From Pseudomonas fluorescens (lineage in GTDB: Bacteria; Pseudomonadota; Gammaproteobacteria; Pseudomonadales; Pseudomonadaceae): a stretch of DNA of 64,000 nt. The notes under the pieces were generated by a model. The model was not told the DNA's origin, did not search any database, and was given only the letters and a program-made list of their open reading frames with translations. Below, in pieces: positions 40,719-51,133 of the stretch. The position numbers and the translations under genes were made by a program. Location of the stretch: the NCBI RefSeq assembly GCF_005938625.1, contig NZ_VCNJ01000008.1, positions 1 to 64,000 on the forward strand, read 5' to 3'. How positions within the stretch are numbered: the first letter of the stretch is position 1; every line of letters starts with the position of its first letter.

Positions 40719-40823
40719 GGGTTTTGTGGTGTTAATGGATTTTTCACGGGGCTTCGACAGCCGTGTCATGAATCAGCTTCTAGACTTTCCCCATAAGCCG
40801 GACAACCGGCGCGGGAGAGTGCG

Positions 40824-41180
40824 ATGTGGCGGTGTGCGGGTGTGTTGGGTGTTTTGCTGTTGCTGGGCGGTTGCCAGTCGACCCACGATGATTTGATCGC
40901 CAAGGGTTACCCACCGGCCTTCGCCGACGGTTTTGATGACGGTTGCATCAGCGGCCGCCAGGCGGCCGGTTCGATCAGCGGCGAATTTCGCAAGAACGTG
41001 CCGCGTTATCTCAAGGACAAGCAATACGCCGACGGCTGGACCGATGGCTTTCGACAGTGTCAGGCGATGCTGGAAAACAAGGGGCGCGAAGAGTATCGCA
41101 ACGAACACTGGGATGAACGCGAGCGCGCCTGGCAGCAACAGAAAGATCAGGACGCCGGGCGGGCTTATCGCTCGCCATAG
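40824..41180 (+). CDS. Small predicted lipoprotein, unknown function
   Basis: This 118-residue protein starts MWRCAGVLGVLLLLGGC, a lipoprotein signal with lipobox LLGGC. The mature part has two repeated glycine-containing helix motifs (FADGFDDGCISGRQAAG and YADGWTDGFRQCQAMLENKG), which recalls short helical repeats with paired Cys. A Shine-Dalgarno GGGAGAG precedes the ATG. It is followed at 70 nt by the Gre-like gene. Confidence 0.85.
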   Translation: MWRCAGVLGVLLLLGGCQSTHDDLIAKGYPPAFADGFDDGCISGRQAAGSISGEFRKNVPRYLKDKQYADGWTDGFRQCQAMLENKGREEYRNEHWDERERAWQQQKDQDAGRAYRSP

Positions 41181-41250
41181 GTCGCTCACAGACATCCAGT
41201 GAAACCAAATGCCTGCGAGCATGGCCCAAACCTCATACGAGGAGGACTTC

Positions 41251-43172
<1,922 letters not shown>

Positions 43173-43275
43173 TTATGAAATTAAATGGTGCACAGGATAT
43201 AAATCAGGCCGTTTTTTGGACCTGCTTTGCACTCTAATGGTGAGATTAGATTCACGTCATGCACCAACAGTTACA

Positions 43276-43348
43276 CCCCCTTCGCGAGCAAGCTCGCTCC
43301 CACATTTGAAATGCGTTCCCCTGTGGGAGCGAGCTTGCTCGCGAAGGG
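43276..43348. repeat. REP pair (family 1), inverted, short spacer
   Basis: CCCTTCGCGAGCAAGCTCGC(TCCCACA) and its inverted partner are separated by only ~17 nt. It lies in the 351-nt interval between the gdhA start and the ettA stop; the rest (43080-43275) must contain the gdhA promoter, but I see no clear consensus element. Confidence 0.9.
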
Positions 43349-43380
43349 TTCGACTCGGTTAAACCTGAAAAACACAGGCA

Positions 43381-43410
43381 AAAAAAAACGGAGCCCGAAG
43401 GCTCCGCTCT
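43381..43410 (-). terminator. Rho-independent terminator of ettA
   Basis: On the minus strand CGGAGCC, loop TTCG and GGCTCCG are followed by eight T, 20 nt after the ettA stop. The plus strand also ends in CTCTTTT, so it may work weakly in both directions. Confidence 0.9.
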
Positions 43411-43430
43411 TTTATGCAACCAACCCGATA

Positions 43431-45095
43431 TCAGGCCAGTTTCTTGTGACGCACGCGGTGTGGCTGGGCAGCTGCTTCGCCAAGACGCTTTTTGCGATCG
43501 GCTTCGTACTCGGTGTAGTTGCCTTCGAAGAAGATCGCTTGCGAGTCGTCTTCGTACGCCAGGATGTGTGTCGCCACACGGTCAAGGAACCACCGATCGT
43601 GAGAGATCACAATCGCGGCGCCCGGGAAGTCCAGCAGGGCTTCTTCCAGGGAACGCAGGGTTTCAACGTCGAGGTCGTTGGACGGTTCGTCGAGCAGCAG
43701 GACGTTGCCGCCCTCCTTCAGGGTCAACGCCAGGTGCAGACGACCGCGCTCACCGCCGGACAGGTCCTTGACGAACTTCTGCTGGTCGCCGCCCTTGAAG
43801 TTGAAGCGACCGACGTAGGTGCGCGACGGGATCTCGTAGTTGCCGATGCGGATCTGATCAGAACCGTCGGAGATCTGCTGGAACACAGTCTTGCTGCCAT
43901 CCAGGTCATCGCGGCTCTGATCGACGCAGGCCAGCTGCACGGTTTCGCCGACTTCGATGCTGCCCGAATCCGGTGTTTCCTTGCCCATCAGCATGCGGAA
44001 CAGGGTCGATTTACCGGCACCGTTACCGCCGATCACGCCAACAATGGCACCCTTCGGCATCGAGAACGACAGGTTGTCGATCAGCACGCGATCGCCGTAG
44101 CCCTTGGTGACGTTCTTGAATTCGATGACCTTGTCGCCCAGACGTGGGCCGGCCGGGATGTAGATCTCGTTGGTTTCACTGCGCTTCTGGAATTCCTGCG
44201 ATTGCATTTCTTCGAAGCGTTGCAGACGAGCCTTGGATTTCGACTGGCGGGCTTTCGCGCCTTTGCGCACCCACTCCAGTTCTTCCTTCATGGCTTTTTC
44301 GTGGGCCGACTGCTGCTTGGATTCGGCAGCCAGACGGTCGGACTTGGCTTCGAGCCAACCCGAATAGTTGCCTTCGTACGGAATGCCCGCGCCGCGGTCG
44401 AGTTCGAGAATCCAGCCAGCGACGTTATCGAGGAAGTAACGGTCGTGCGTGATCGCTACCACGGTGCCCGGGAAGTCGTGGAGGAAGTGCTCCAGCCACG
44501 CAACGGAATCGGCGTCCAAGTGGTTGGTCGGTTCGTCGAGCAGCAGCATGTCCGGCGCGGACAGCAGCAGACGGCACAGGGCCACACGACGTTTTTCACC
44601 ACCGGAGAGGAATTCGACCTTGGCGTCCCAGGCCGGCAGACGCAGTGCGTCGGCGGCGACTTCCAGCTGGCGATCAAGGTTATGACCGTCGCTGGCTTGC
44701 AGGATCGCTTCGAGCTTGGCCTGTTCGGCAGCCAGTTTGTCGAAGTCGGCATCTTCTTCAGCGTAAGCCGCGTAGACCTCGTCCAGGCGGGCCTGGGCGT
44801 TCTTGATCACGCTGACCGCTTCCTCGACCACTTCACGCACGGTCTTGGTCGGATCAAGTTGTGGCTCTTGTGGCAGATAACCGATGTTCAGCTCCGGCAT
44901 CGGACGGGCTTCGCCCTCGAACTCGGTGTCGACGCCAGCCATGATTTTCAGCAGCGTGGACTTACCCGAACCGTTGAGGCCGAGTACGCCGATCTTGGCG
45001 CCGGGGAAGAAGGACAGAGAAATGTTTTTCAGGATTTCCCGCTTCGGCGGAACAACTTTGCCCAGCCGATGCATGGTGAAGACGTATTGAGCCAA
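43431..45095 (-). CDS. ettA: Energy-dependent translational throttle protein EttA (ABC-F)
   Basis: This 554-residue ABC-F protein gates the ribosome according to ADP/ATP ratio. It has two ABC domains: Walker A GLNGSGKST and GGNGAGKST, signatures LSGGEKRRVAL and LSGGERGRLHL, and Walker B LLDEPTNHLD and LLDEPSNDLD. The arm and P-site tRNA interaction linker lie between (about 240-320). It begins MAQYVFTMHRLGK as in other EttA proteins. It marks the left border of the accessory cluster. Confidence 0.96.
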   Translation of the reverse strand: MAQYVFTMHRLGKVVPPKREILKNISLSFFPGAKIGVLGLNGSGKSTLLKIMAGVDTEFEGEARPMPELNIGYLPQEPQLDPTKTVREVVEEAVSVIKNAQARLDEVYAAYAEEDADFDKLAAEQAKLEAILQASDGHNLDRQLEVAADALRLPAWDAKVEFLSGGEKRRVALCRLLLSAPDMLLLDEPTNHLDADSVAWLEHFLHDFPGTVVAITHDRYFLDNVAGWILELDRGAGIPYEGNYSGWLEAKSDRLAAESKQQSAHEKAMKEELEWVRKGAKARQSKSKARLQRFEEMQSQEFQKRSETNEIYIPAGPRLGDKVIEFKNVTKGYGDRVLIDNLSFSMPKGAIVGVIGGNGAGKSTLFRMLMGKETPDSGSIEVGETVQLACVDQSRDDLDGSKTVFQQISDGSDQIRIGNYEIPSRTYVGRFNFKGGDQQKFVKDLSGGERGRLHLALTLKEGGNVLLLDEPSNDLDVETLRSLEEALLDFPGAAIVISHDRWFLDRVATHILAYEDDSQAIFFEGNYTEYEADRKKRLGEAAAQPHRVRHKKLA

Positions 45096-45189
45096 TGGGT
45101 GGCGCTCCTGACAAAATGGAAATAAGCGCGCTGAAAGCCCCGCCCCACGAGGTGAGTAAAGGTGATTGACGTCATCCAGGCGTTTCTTG

Positions 45190-45211
45190 AAAAAATACCC
45201 TCTCGGGTACT
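45190..45211 (-). terminator. Rho-independent terminator of the biosynthetic operon
   Basis: On the minus strand AGTACCC, loop GAGA, GGGTA(T) is followed by a T-run (TTTTTT), about 60 nt after the amidase stop. It closes the nine-gene leftward operon before the ettA promoter region. Confidence 0.8.
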
Positions 45212-45272
45212 CTGCGCGACTGCAAATAGTGACGCGTTATCCCTATGAGTGCAATTGTGCCTGACAGAACGA

Positions 45273-46658
45273 TCAGCCCTGACTTTGCGGCGGATAGACC
45301 AAGTGCCATGGGGTGCGTGATTCATAGGCGCGCGCAAGGTGGATGGCGATATGTTCATGCTCGCGCTTACAGACGAATTGCAGCGAACAAGGTTTGCCGT
45401 CATCGGTGAACCCCGCCGGTATCGCAATGGCGCACAGGTCAAGAAAATTCACGAACCGGGTGAAATGATTAGGGGGTGCCAGATGCTCAATTTGATCCAG
45501 TGCGCACGCAGGCATCTGCGTGGTGGGCAAGACGATGGCATCGACACTCTCGAAGAGGCGTTCGAACTGCCTGCGCAGTACGCTCATTTCCTGTCTGGCA
45601 TCAAGGTAGGAGCGGCGGGAGATCTGTGCGCCGTGTGAAAGGCGGGCGCGCACCGCTTTGCCTATTTCACTGCGAGGGTCCTGAAAGAGGTGCGCGTAAT
45701 TGGCATGCGCCTCGTAGAACGTGATAAGCGTATTTTTCTTCAGATAGTGTTCCAAAGAGGTGGGGAACTCACCCGTCTGGAGCTGGATACCGGCATCGCG
45801 AAGCACCTGGATGGCGTGCTCATATCGCGCGAGAACAGACGCGCAGACAAATGAGCGCTCACTGGGTGGCAAAGTCGCCACGCGATATTGGTCCAGGGAT
45901 TTTTGTGACAGGGATCCGGCTTTGTTTTCGAAGGTCGCGCCGTCCGATACATCCAGCAGATGTGAGTAAAGCAGCGAAGCGTCGGCAACGCTTCTGGCGA
46001 GAACTCCCACGGAGTCCAGTGTCTGGCTGAGAGGCACGACATGGGTCATGTCGATCAAGCCATGGCCTGGCTTCAGACCCACAATGCCGCACCACGACGC
46101 CGGAATGCGCACAGAACCTCCGGTGTCGGTACCCAACGCCCAAGGTGTCAGGCCGGCAGCGACAGCGACCGCGGCCCCGCTGCTCGAGCCACCCGGGGCA
46201 ATTTCGTGGTTGGTGCTCCAGGGGTTGTGCGGGGTCGGAAAATGCTCGTTCACACCAAAAGCGCCCAAGCCAAATTCCACTGTGTGGGTTTTACCCAATA
46301 TGACCATACCTTTGTCTGCAAGGCGCTCGACAACCTCGGAGCTGGTTGACGCCCGCAGTTCACGCCAGCATGCGGAACCTGCCGCGGTGAGTTCTCCCTT
46401 TACGTGGAACAGATCCTTCAGTGCAATGGGAATACCGTGCAGTGGTCCCTTGGACTTGCCCTCACCGATGTCCTTGCAGGCTCGACGCGCGGCGGCGCGC
46501 GCCTGGCGCTCATAGACATCGAAAAATGCATTGAAGACGGTTCGACTGTCGAGGATTCGATGCAGGAAAGCATCCGTCACCTCGACGGGCGACAGGTCCC
46601 TGGCTTGAACGAGCGTAACGAGTTGGGTGGCCGTCAATCGGGTGATTGATGTACTCAC
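45273..46658 (-). CDS. Amidase-signature family amidase
   Basis: This 461-residue amidase-signature enzyme has the Ser-cisSer-Lys triad visible: Lys in PIALKDLF (about 82), cis-Ser in PGGSSSGAAVAVA (about 157) and nucleophile Ser in GTDTGGSVRIPAS (about 181). Such enzymes hydrolyse amides of small molecules, or transfer ammonia as GatA does; no GatB/C is present. The GTG start overlaps the MFS transporter stop by 4 nt. In this operon it may trim, mature or inactivate the product; the true substrate cannot be read from sequence. Confidence 0.9.
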   Translation of the reverse strand: MSTSITRLTATQLVTLVQARDLSPVEVTDAFLHRILDSRTVFNAFFDVYERQARAAARRACKDIGEGKSKGPLHGIPIALKDLFHVKGELTAAGSACWRELRASTSSEVVERLADKGMVILGKTHTVEFGLGAFGVNEHFPTPHNPWSTNHEIAPGGSSSGAAVAVAAGLTPWALGTDTGGSVRIPASWCGIVGLKPGHGLIDMTHVVPLSQTLDSVGVLARSVADASLLYSHLLDVSDGATFENKAGSLSQKSLDQYRVATLPPSERSFVCASVLARYEHAIQVLRDAGIQLQTGEFPTSLEHYLKKNTLITFYEAHANYAHLFQDPRSEIGKAVRARLSHGAQISRRSYLDARQEMSVLRRQFERLFESVDAIVLPTTQMPACALDQIEHLAPPNHFTRFVNFLDLCAIAIPAGFTDDGKPCSLQFVCKREHEHIAIHLARAYESRTPWHLVYPPQSQG

Positions 46659-48049
46659 TTGGCCTTCTCCGGGTCGGCCAATGTGCCGTGCTCCGATTGG
46701 CGATCCCCCACGAAAAGGATTGAAACGATTACGATCGACAACGTCGCAATAACGATCATCAAGACCGCCAGTTTCATGTGCGCCAGGAAGAACGCAGCAT
46801 CATTGATGTAATGGCCGAACACTGCAACGCCAAGCGCCGATCCTATCTGGCCCGTCGCTCTGGAAAGTCCCGAGGCGATGCCTGTATAGATTTTTGGAGC
46901 ACTCTGCATAAACACCGCGGTCGACATCGGTGCCCCTAGTCCGCCGCCCAGACCAATCAAAACCAGCGGCACCAGGAGCCAGGAATAAGCAGTGGAGTAT
47001 TGGGGGATCAGCATTGCACAAAACCCGACGAGTCGGATCAGCGCCCCGGCGATCATCAGTTGTCGAGGTTGAAACCGATCAACCAGGCGCCCGGACATTT
47101 TATTACCGACTATCACGCACAGCGACAATGGGAGTAACGCCAACCCGGTTTCAACCGCGCTGTAGTGAAGGTAGTCCTGGAAATAAAAGGTGAGGACGAA
47201 AAGCGTGCCGAAAAAAGAGAAGGCCCCGGCCAGAAAGATGTAGGCGATGCTACTGAAGTTTCTATTCTTGAACAGCATCAAGGGCAGCATCGGATGGGCC
47301 GTGCGGGATTCGATCAGCACGAAGGCCATCAACGATGCGACGCAGATTAGCCCGCCCAACACTATGAATTCAGAGGCGACGCTGGCGTTTGGATATTCTA
47401 TGAGCGTCCAGATCAGACTCAACAACATCAATGCCACTGTGAACTGTCCCTTGAGATCGAAGTGCTTTTTATGATCGGGATATGCAGGGGTCTCGATCCT
47501 GCTGGTCAACCAGACACCCACTAAACCAATGGGAATGTTGATGAGGAAGATCGAGCGCCATGACAAGTACTGAGTGAGCAGACCTCCCATGAGAGGGCCC
47601 ATCACCAGGGCGATCCCCCCCCAACTGGCCCAACTGGCAATGGCTTTGGCGCGGGAGGAATGATCGGGATAACTATGAGTGATCAGTGCCAGTGAGCTGG
47701 GCACTAATAACGCAGCCCCTATTCCCTGAAGACCACGCCCAACCAATAAAGGTGTCGCGCCCACACTCAAGCCGCACATCAATGAGGCGGCTACAAATAG
47801 CAGAAGACCTGAAATGTAGATTGTCTTCGGTCCGATGCGATCACACAGCGCCCCGCCCGACAACAACAGACTGGCGAACACCACCAGATAGGCATTGACG
47901 ATCCATTGCAACGCATCCGTGCCAATACTCAGTTCATTCCTGATCGATGGCAAAGCGACGTTGACAATGGAAGAGTCGAGGATGACCAGTATGTAGCTGA
48001 TGTTGGCCGCCAGTAGCACTGAACGTTGTGTTTTATTAATAGTGTTCAT
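46655..48049 (-). CDS. MFS drug/metabolite exporter, DHA2 (EmrB/QacA) type
   Basis: This 464-residue protein has about 14 hydrophobic helices. Motif C-like LDSSIVNVALPSI in helix 1 and GRGLQGIGAALLVPSSLALI are typical of 14-helix DHA2 exporters. It is the obvious export or self-protection function of the cluster. The ribosome-binding site is weak, and a perfect 10-bp hairpin precedes the gene, so its expression relative to the biosynthetic genes may be set at the RNA level. Confidence 0.93.
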   Translation of the reverse strand: MNTINKTQRSVLLAANISYILVILDSSIVNVALPSIRNELSIGTDALQWIVNAYLVVFASLLLSGGALCDRIGPKTIYISGLLLFVAASLMCGLSVGATPLLVGRGLQGIGAALLVPSSLALITHSYPDHSSRAKAIASWASWGGIALVMGPLMGGLLTQYLSWRSIFLINIPIGLVGVWLTSRIETPAYPDHKKHFDLKGQFTVALMLLSLIWTLIEYPNASVASEFIVLGGLICVASLMAFVLIESRTAHPMLPLMLFKNRNFSSIAYIFLAGAFSFFGTLFVLTFYFQDYLHYSAVETGLALLPLSLCVIVGNKMSGRLVDRFQPRQLMIAGALIRLVGFCAMLIPQYSTAYSWLLVPLVLIGLGGGLGAPMSTAVFMQSAPKIYTGIASGLSRATGQIGSALGVAVFGHYINDAAFFLAHMKLAVLMIVIATLSIVIVSILFVGDRQSEHGTLADPEKAK

Positions 48050-48076
48050 ATGGACTCGATATCTTGGAATTCGTCA

Positions 48077-48099
48077 CCGGCACCCGCAACGGGTGCCGG
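48077..48099 (-). promoter_or_regulatory. Intercistronic RNA hairpin between the PurD-like and MFS genes
   Basis: A perfect 10-bp stem CCGGCACCCG/CGGGTGCCGG with a 3-nt loop lies 7 nt after the PurD-like stop and 27 nt before the MFS start. No T-run follows, so it is more likely an mRNA-stabilising or processing element or a partial attenuator than a full terminator. Confidence 0.7.
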
Positions 48100-48105
48100 A
48101 AAGGA

Positions 48106-49356
48106 TTAGTCCGCGTTGAATGCTGCAATATCTTTTCGGTAGTGCATTCCGTCGAAGTGGATTTTTTGAGCGACCGCATACAGGCGCTCACGCGCCTGTT
48201 CAAAGGTATCGGCGGACGCACTCAGAGAAATGACTCTTCCGCCCTTGCTCACCAGACAACCGTCAGTACGGGTTACCGCCGCATGGAAAACCCTGGCTTG
48301 CTGTTCACCGTCAGGCAGGGAAATCACATCGCCACTGCGTTTTTTCTCTGGGTAACCCGCCGAGCTGATTTGCAGTGCGACTGCGCATTTGTCATTCCAG
48401 CGAACCTCGGCCTGGTGCAACTGCTTGTTCACAGCCTGCTTGAGGAGCGGCGCCAACTCACTGTCCAGACGCTCAAGCATGGGGAACAATTCCGGATTGC
48501 CAAGGCGGCAGTTGATCTCCAGCAAATGGACTTCCTGCGCTGGATCAATCATTACGCCAAAATATAGAAACCCTAAATATTCAATGCCTTCGTCGTTGAT
48601 TGCCTTGATGACAGGCTCAACCAGACGCTCAATGATCCGCTGGGTCAGCGCCTTGGAAATGACCGGAGAATAGGCGCCCATTCCGCCAGTGTTCGGGCCC
48701 GCGTCATTCTCGTGCAGTCGTTTGTAATCGCGACTTTCGGCCATCGGAATGTAATTTGTACCGTCAAACAATACGGTAAAACTGACTTCCTCCCCCACCA
48801 GAAAGTCCTCAACCACGACCTTCCCGCCGTAAGTACTGAACAGGTGATCAAGGGTGGCGTCGACTTCCTGCCAGTCGTGGGCAATAACAACCCCGACTCC
48901 TCCGGTGGCCATTCCATCGACTTTCAGTACCAACGGCAGCGTCCGATCGCGGGCATACGAGCTGGCGGACGCGAAATCGGCAAACACTTCAAACTTGGGT
49001 GTGGGGATGTTGTGCCGTTGCATGAACTGCTTGGAGTATTCCTTCGACCACTCCAGTTTTGAGGCGTCGCGAGTAGCGGCCAGGATCTTGAGGTCTCGCG
49101 TATTAAAGTAATCGACAATCCCTGCCTCAAGTGCCTGCGTTGGCGTTACCAGGGTGTAATCCACCTCATACCGGGCGGCGGCATCGGCCAATCCCGGTAT
49201 ATCCGTCGACGCTACATTGATATTTTCGACTTTCGATTCGGCTTCGGTGCCGGGGCTACCTGGGGCGACGTAGACTTTTTCCACCTGATCGGATTGGACC
49301 AGCTTCCATGCGAGTGCATGCGCTCCCGAGCCTGCGCCGACAATGAGAATTTTCAT
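48106..49356 (-). CDS. PurD-like ATP-grasp ligase (divergent GAR synthetase paralogue)
   Basis: This 416-residue protein aligns end to end with phosphoribosylamine-glycine ligase: DAGPNTGGMGAYSPV, EINCRLGNPE and VFHAAVTRTDG are recognisable. The motifs that hold phosphoribosylamine in true PurD are changed: GSGGREHA is GAGSGAHA, GPExPL is TPTQAL, and the flexible-loop AAGKGV is ATGGVGV. True purD normally lies elsewhere near purH. I infer a ligase that joins a carboxylic acid, perhaps an amino acid, to a different amine. A good AAGGAAC site precedes the ATG. Confidence 0.85.
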   Translation of the reverse strand: MKILIVGAGSGAHALAWKLVQSDQVEKVYVAPGSPGTEAESKVENINVASTDIPGLADAAARYEVDYTLVTPTQALEAGIVDYFNTRDLKILAATRDASKLEWSKEYSKQFMQRHNIPTPKFEVFADFASASSYARDRTLPLVLKVDGMATGGVGVVIAHDWQEVDATLDHLFSTYGGKVVVEDFLVGEEVSFTVLFDGTNYIPMAESRDYKRLHENDAGPNTGGMGAYSPVISKALTQRIIERLVEPVIKAINDEGIEYLGFLYFGVMIDPAQEVHLLEINCRLGNPELFPMLERLDSELAPLLKQAVNKQLHQAEVRWNDKCAVALQISSAGYPEKKRSGDVISLPDGEQQARVFHAAVTRTDGCLVSKGGRVISLSASADTFEQARERLYAVAQKIHFDGMHYRKDIAAFNAD

Positions 49357-49386
49357 ATTACGTTCCTTGTGTAGAGAGTAAGAAAG

Positions 49387-50586
49387 TCAGTCCTTGAGAT
49401 TCGAAGGGCCCCATTGAACCGAATCGTTTAACCAGTCGAGGAAGGTATCTATCCGTTCTAGCAGTCGGGCATCACTATCAGCGACGAGTATCGCGCTCAG
49501 TACATCGTCGGTGTAGGTTTGTGCAGCTGCATAGGTCTGGCCTTCGACGCCGGTAATACAGAGGGTCTTGACCCAATCGAAAGGTGCGAACGCCGGGATT
49601 TTCAGCAACCGTTCATTTCGCACTGGCACACGAATGGAGGCAGCGAAACTTGTCGGTGATCGCCCCGTGGGCAAAGGGTCTTCGATGCCCGCACACGCTC
49701 TGATCCAGGCTTGGTGAATATTGATTCCGTAGGAATGTTCGATCAATTCACCTGTCAGCGACCCGGCAGTACGTGCTGCGATTTCACACAATAAAAGTCG
49801 ATCATCAGGCGTCTGGAAGATTTCAGCATGAAATCCCAACGGCGACGTTTGCGGTAATGCGGCAATGACACTTTTAGTGAAGGCCACCAGCCGTCGCGCA
49901 AGCGGTGTTTCCGGCTCGAGGGTTCGACTGCCGAAGGTTCCGGCGTTTTGGAAGTCCAGGGAGCCATTGATATAGGCGCACGGTGCAAAAAATGCCGAAC
50001 CGCTGTCGGTCACTACGCCATTGACATGAAACATCTGCCCCTTGATGAAGGTCTCGATCATGTAGCCTTCAAGTGTCGGTTCGTTGAAGACTTGCGCAAG
50101 ATCCGATCGATTGCGTATTACCCGAACCCCTTTCGAACTGCATCCATCGACAGGTTTGACTACGCACGGGAACCCGTGCTGATCAATAAACGCGAGAACA
50201 TCGAGTGAGGACTGCACGCGTTTGAAGTGCGCCACCGCAATACCGGCTCGCGTCATATGTTCTTTCATGACGACTTTGTCCCGATACGCGATCGCGCTTT
50301 CGAGACTTTGCCCTGCAATGCCCAGATGCTCGCGAAGACGGGCGGCACGAATCAGGTCGAATTCAGAGTGCGGCAGGATCCTGGAAAATTTCGTCTGCGC
50401 CGCCCAGTCCAGTGCCGTCGTTTCGGCTTGGGAACCAACGTCCAGGTCGTTCAAGCGTTTTACCGCCTGGTAGAGATGTTGTGAGGGAAAGGGAAGTGAA
50501 CCAATCAGAAAAAGTGCTTCATCCCTGTCCTTCAACCACTGTGCAAAATCTATCTTGATGCTTCTTCCCAAACACAGAATAGCCAT
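49387..50586 (-). CDS. ATP-grasp ligase (L-amino-acid-ligase-like)
   Basis: This 399-residue ATP-grasp protein resembles the BacD/PurK-type carboxylate-amine ligases. It has a pre-ATP-grasp domain (about 1-105), the nucleotide-binding Lys in FPCVVKPVDGCSSKGVRVI, and the metal-binding end EIAARTAGSLTGELIEHSYGI. Such enzymes make dipeptides or amides through acyl phosphates. GGGGA precedes the ATG by 6 nt. It lies between the PurD-like and GNAT genes with 29-30 nt gaps. Substrates unknown. Confidence 0.87.
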   Translation of the reverse strand: MAILCLGRSIKIDFAQWLKDRDEALFLIGSLPFPSQHLYQAVKRLNDLDVGSQAETTALDWAAQTKFSRILPHSEFDLIRAARLREHLGIAGQSLESAIAYRDKVVMKEHMTRAGIAVAHFKRVQSSLDVLAFIDQHGFPCVVKPVDGCSSKGVRVIRNRSDLAQVFNEPTLEGYMIETFIKGQMFHVNGVVTDSGSAFFAPCAYINGSLDFQNAGTFGSRTLEPETPLARRLVAFTKSVIAALPQTSPLGFHAEIFQTPDDRLLLCEIAARTAGSLTGELIEHSYGINIHQAWIRACAGIEDPLPTGRSPTSFAASIRVPVRNERLLKIPAFAPFDWVKTLCITGVEGQTYAAAQTYTDDVLSAILVADSDARLLERIDTFLDWLNDSVQWGPSNLKD

Positions 50587-50615
50587 GTTTTTTCCCCGTC
50601 ATTACCGACGTATTT

Positions 50616-51080
50616 TCAATCCAGGGGCTGGAGTGATTTGCGCATGAACAGACGTGCGTTCCCTTCTGGCGTGCAGGCGACGCGGCCAAAAACTTCATAC
50701 CCGTTCTTCACGTAAAAAGTCGGTGCCTGGATTTCCATAGTGAACAGCAGTGCCGTCAAGCACCCCCGTCGCGCAGCCTCTTGTTCGGCCTCAAGCAACA
50801 TTCGACTGCCATGGCCTCTTCCCCGAAGTGTGTCGGGAAGATAGAAATAACTGATAAAAAACACCCCCAACGACGTCCTGCCCACCAGTCCCCCAACGAC
50901 TTCGCCGGTGACGGGGTCCACCATCATGACGTCCAGTGGTTCGTTATCGTTGAGGCCCGTTTTCGCCACATTGTATTGATCCAGCAAATCACTGATCTGG
51001 TTGCGAGCGCTGGGCTCAGCGGTATTGTGAAGCGTGATGAGATAGTTATTGCTGCTGCTCGATTCGTATGCATCTGTCAT
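50616..51080 (-). CDS. GNAT-family N-acetyltransferase
   Basis: This 154-residue GNAT has the acetyl-CoA loop in LPDTLRGRGHGSRMLLEAEQEA (R-G-x-G-H-G) and the C-terminal motif APTFYVKNGYEVFGRV. I start it at MTDAYESS (51080); an in-frame GTG at 51116 would add 12 residues but lacks a ribosome-binding site. In antibiotic clusters such enzymes acetylate intermediates or self-protect the producer (as Ttr does for tabtoxin and MccE's GNAT domain for microcin C). It does not look like EctA. Confidence 0.85.
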   Translation of the reverse strand: MTDAYESSSSNNYLITLHNTAEPSARNQISDLLDQYNVAKTGLNDNEPLDVMMVDPVTGEVVGGLVGRTSLGVFFISYFYLPDTLRGRGHGSRMLLEAEQEAARRGCLTALLFTMEIQAPTFYVKNGYEVFGRVACTPEGNARLFMRKSLQPLD

Positions 51081-51133
51081 TAATGAATCCACTGTGGAAG
51101 GAGCGAAACGCGGCACATGTGTACCGCGCAGAG

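Noticed and set aside
48106..49356. Calling this gene the housekeeping purD
   Set aside because: Phosphoribosylamine-binding motifs are altered and the gene is embedded in an accessory operon rather than beside purH.
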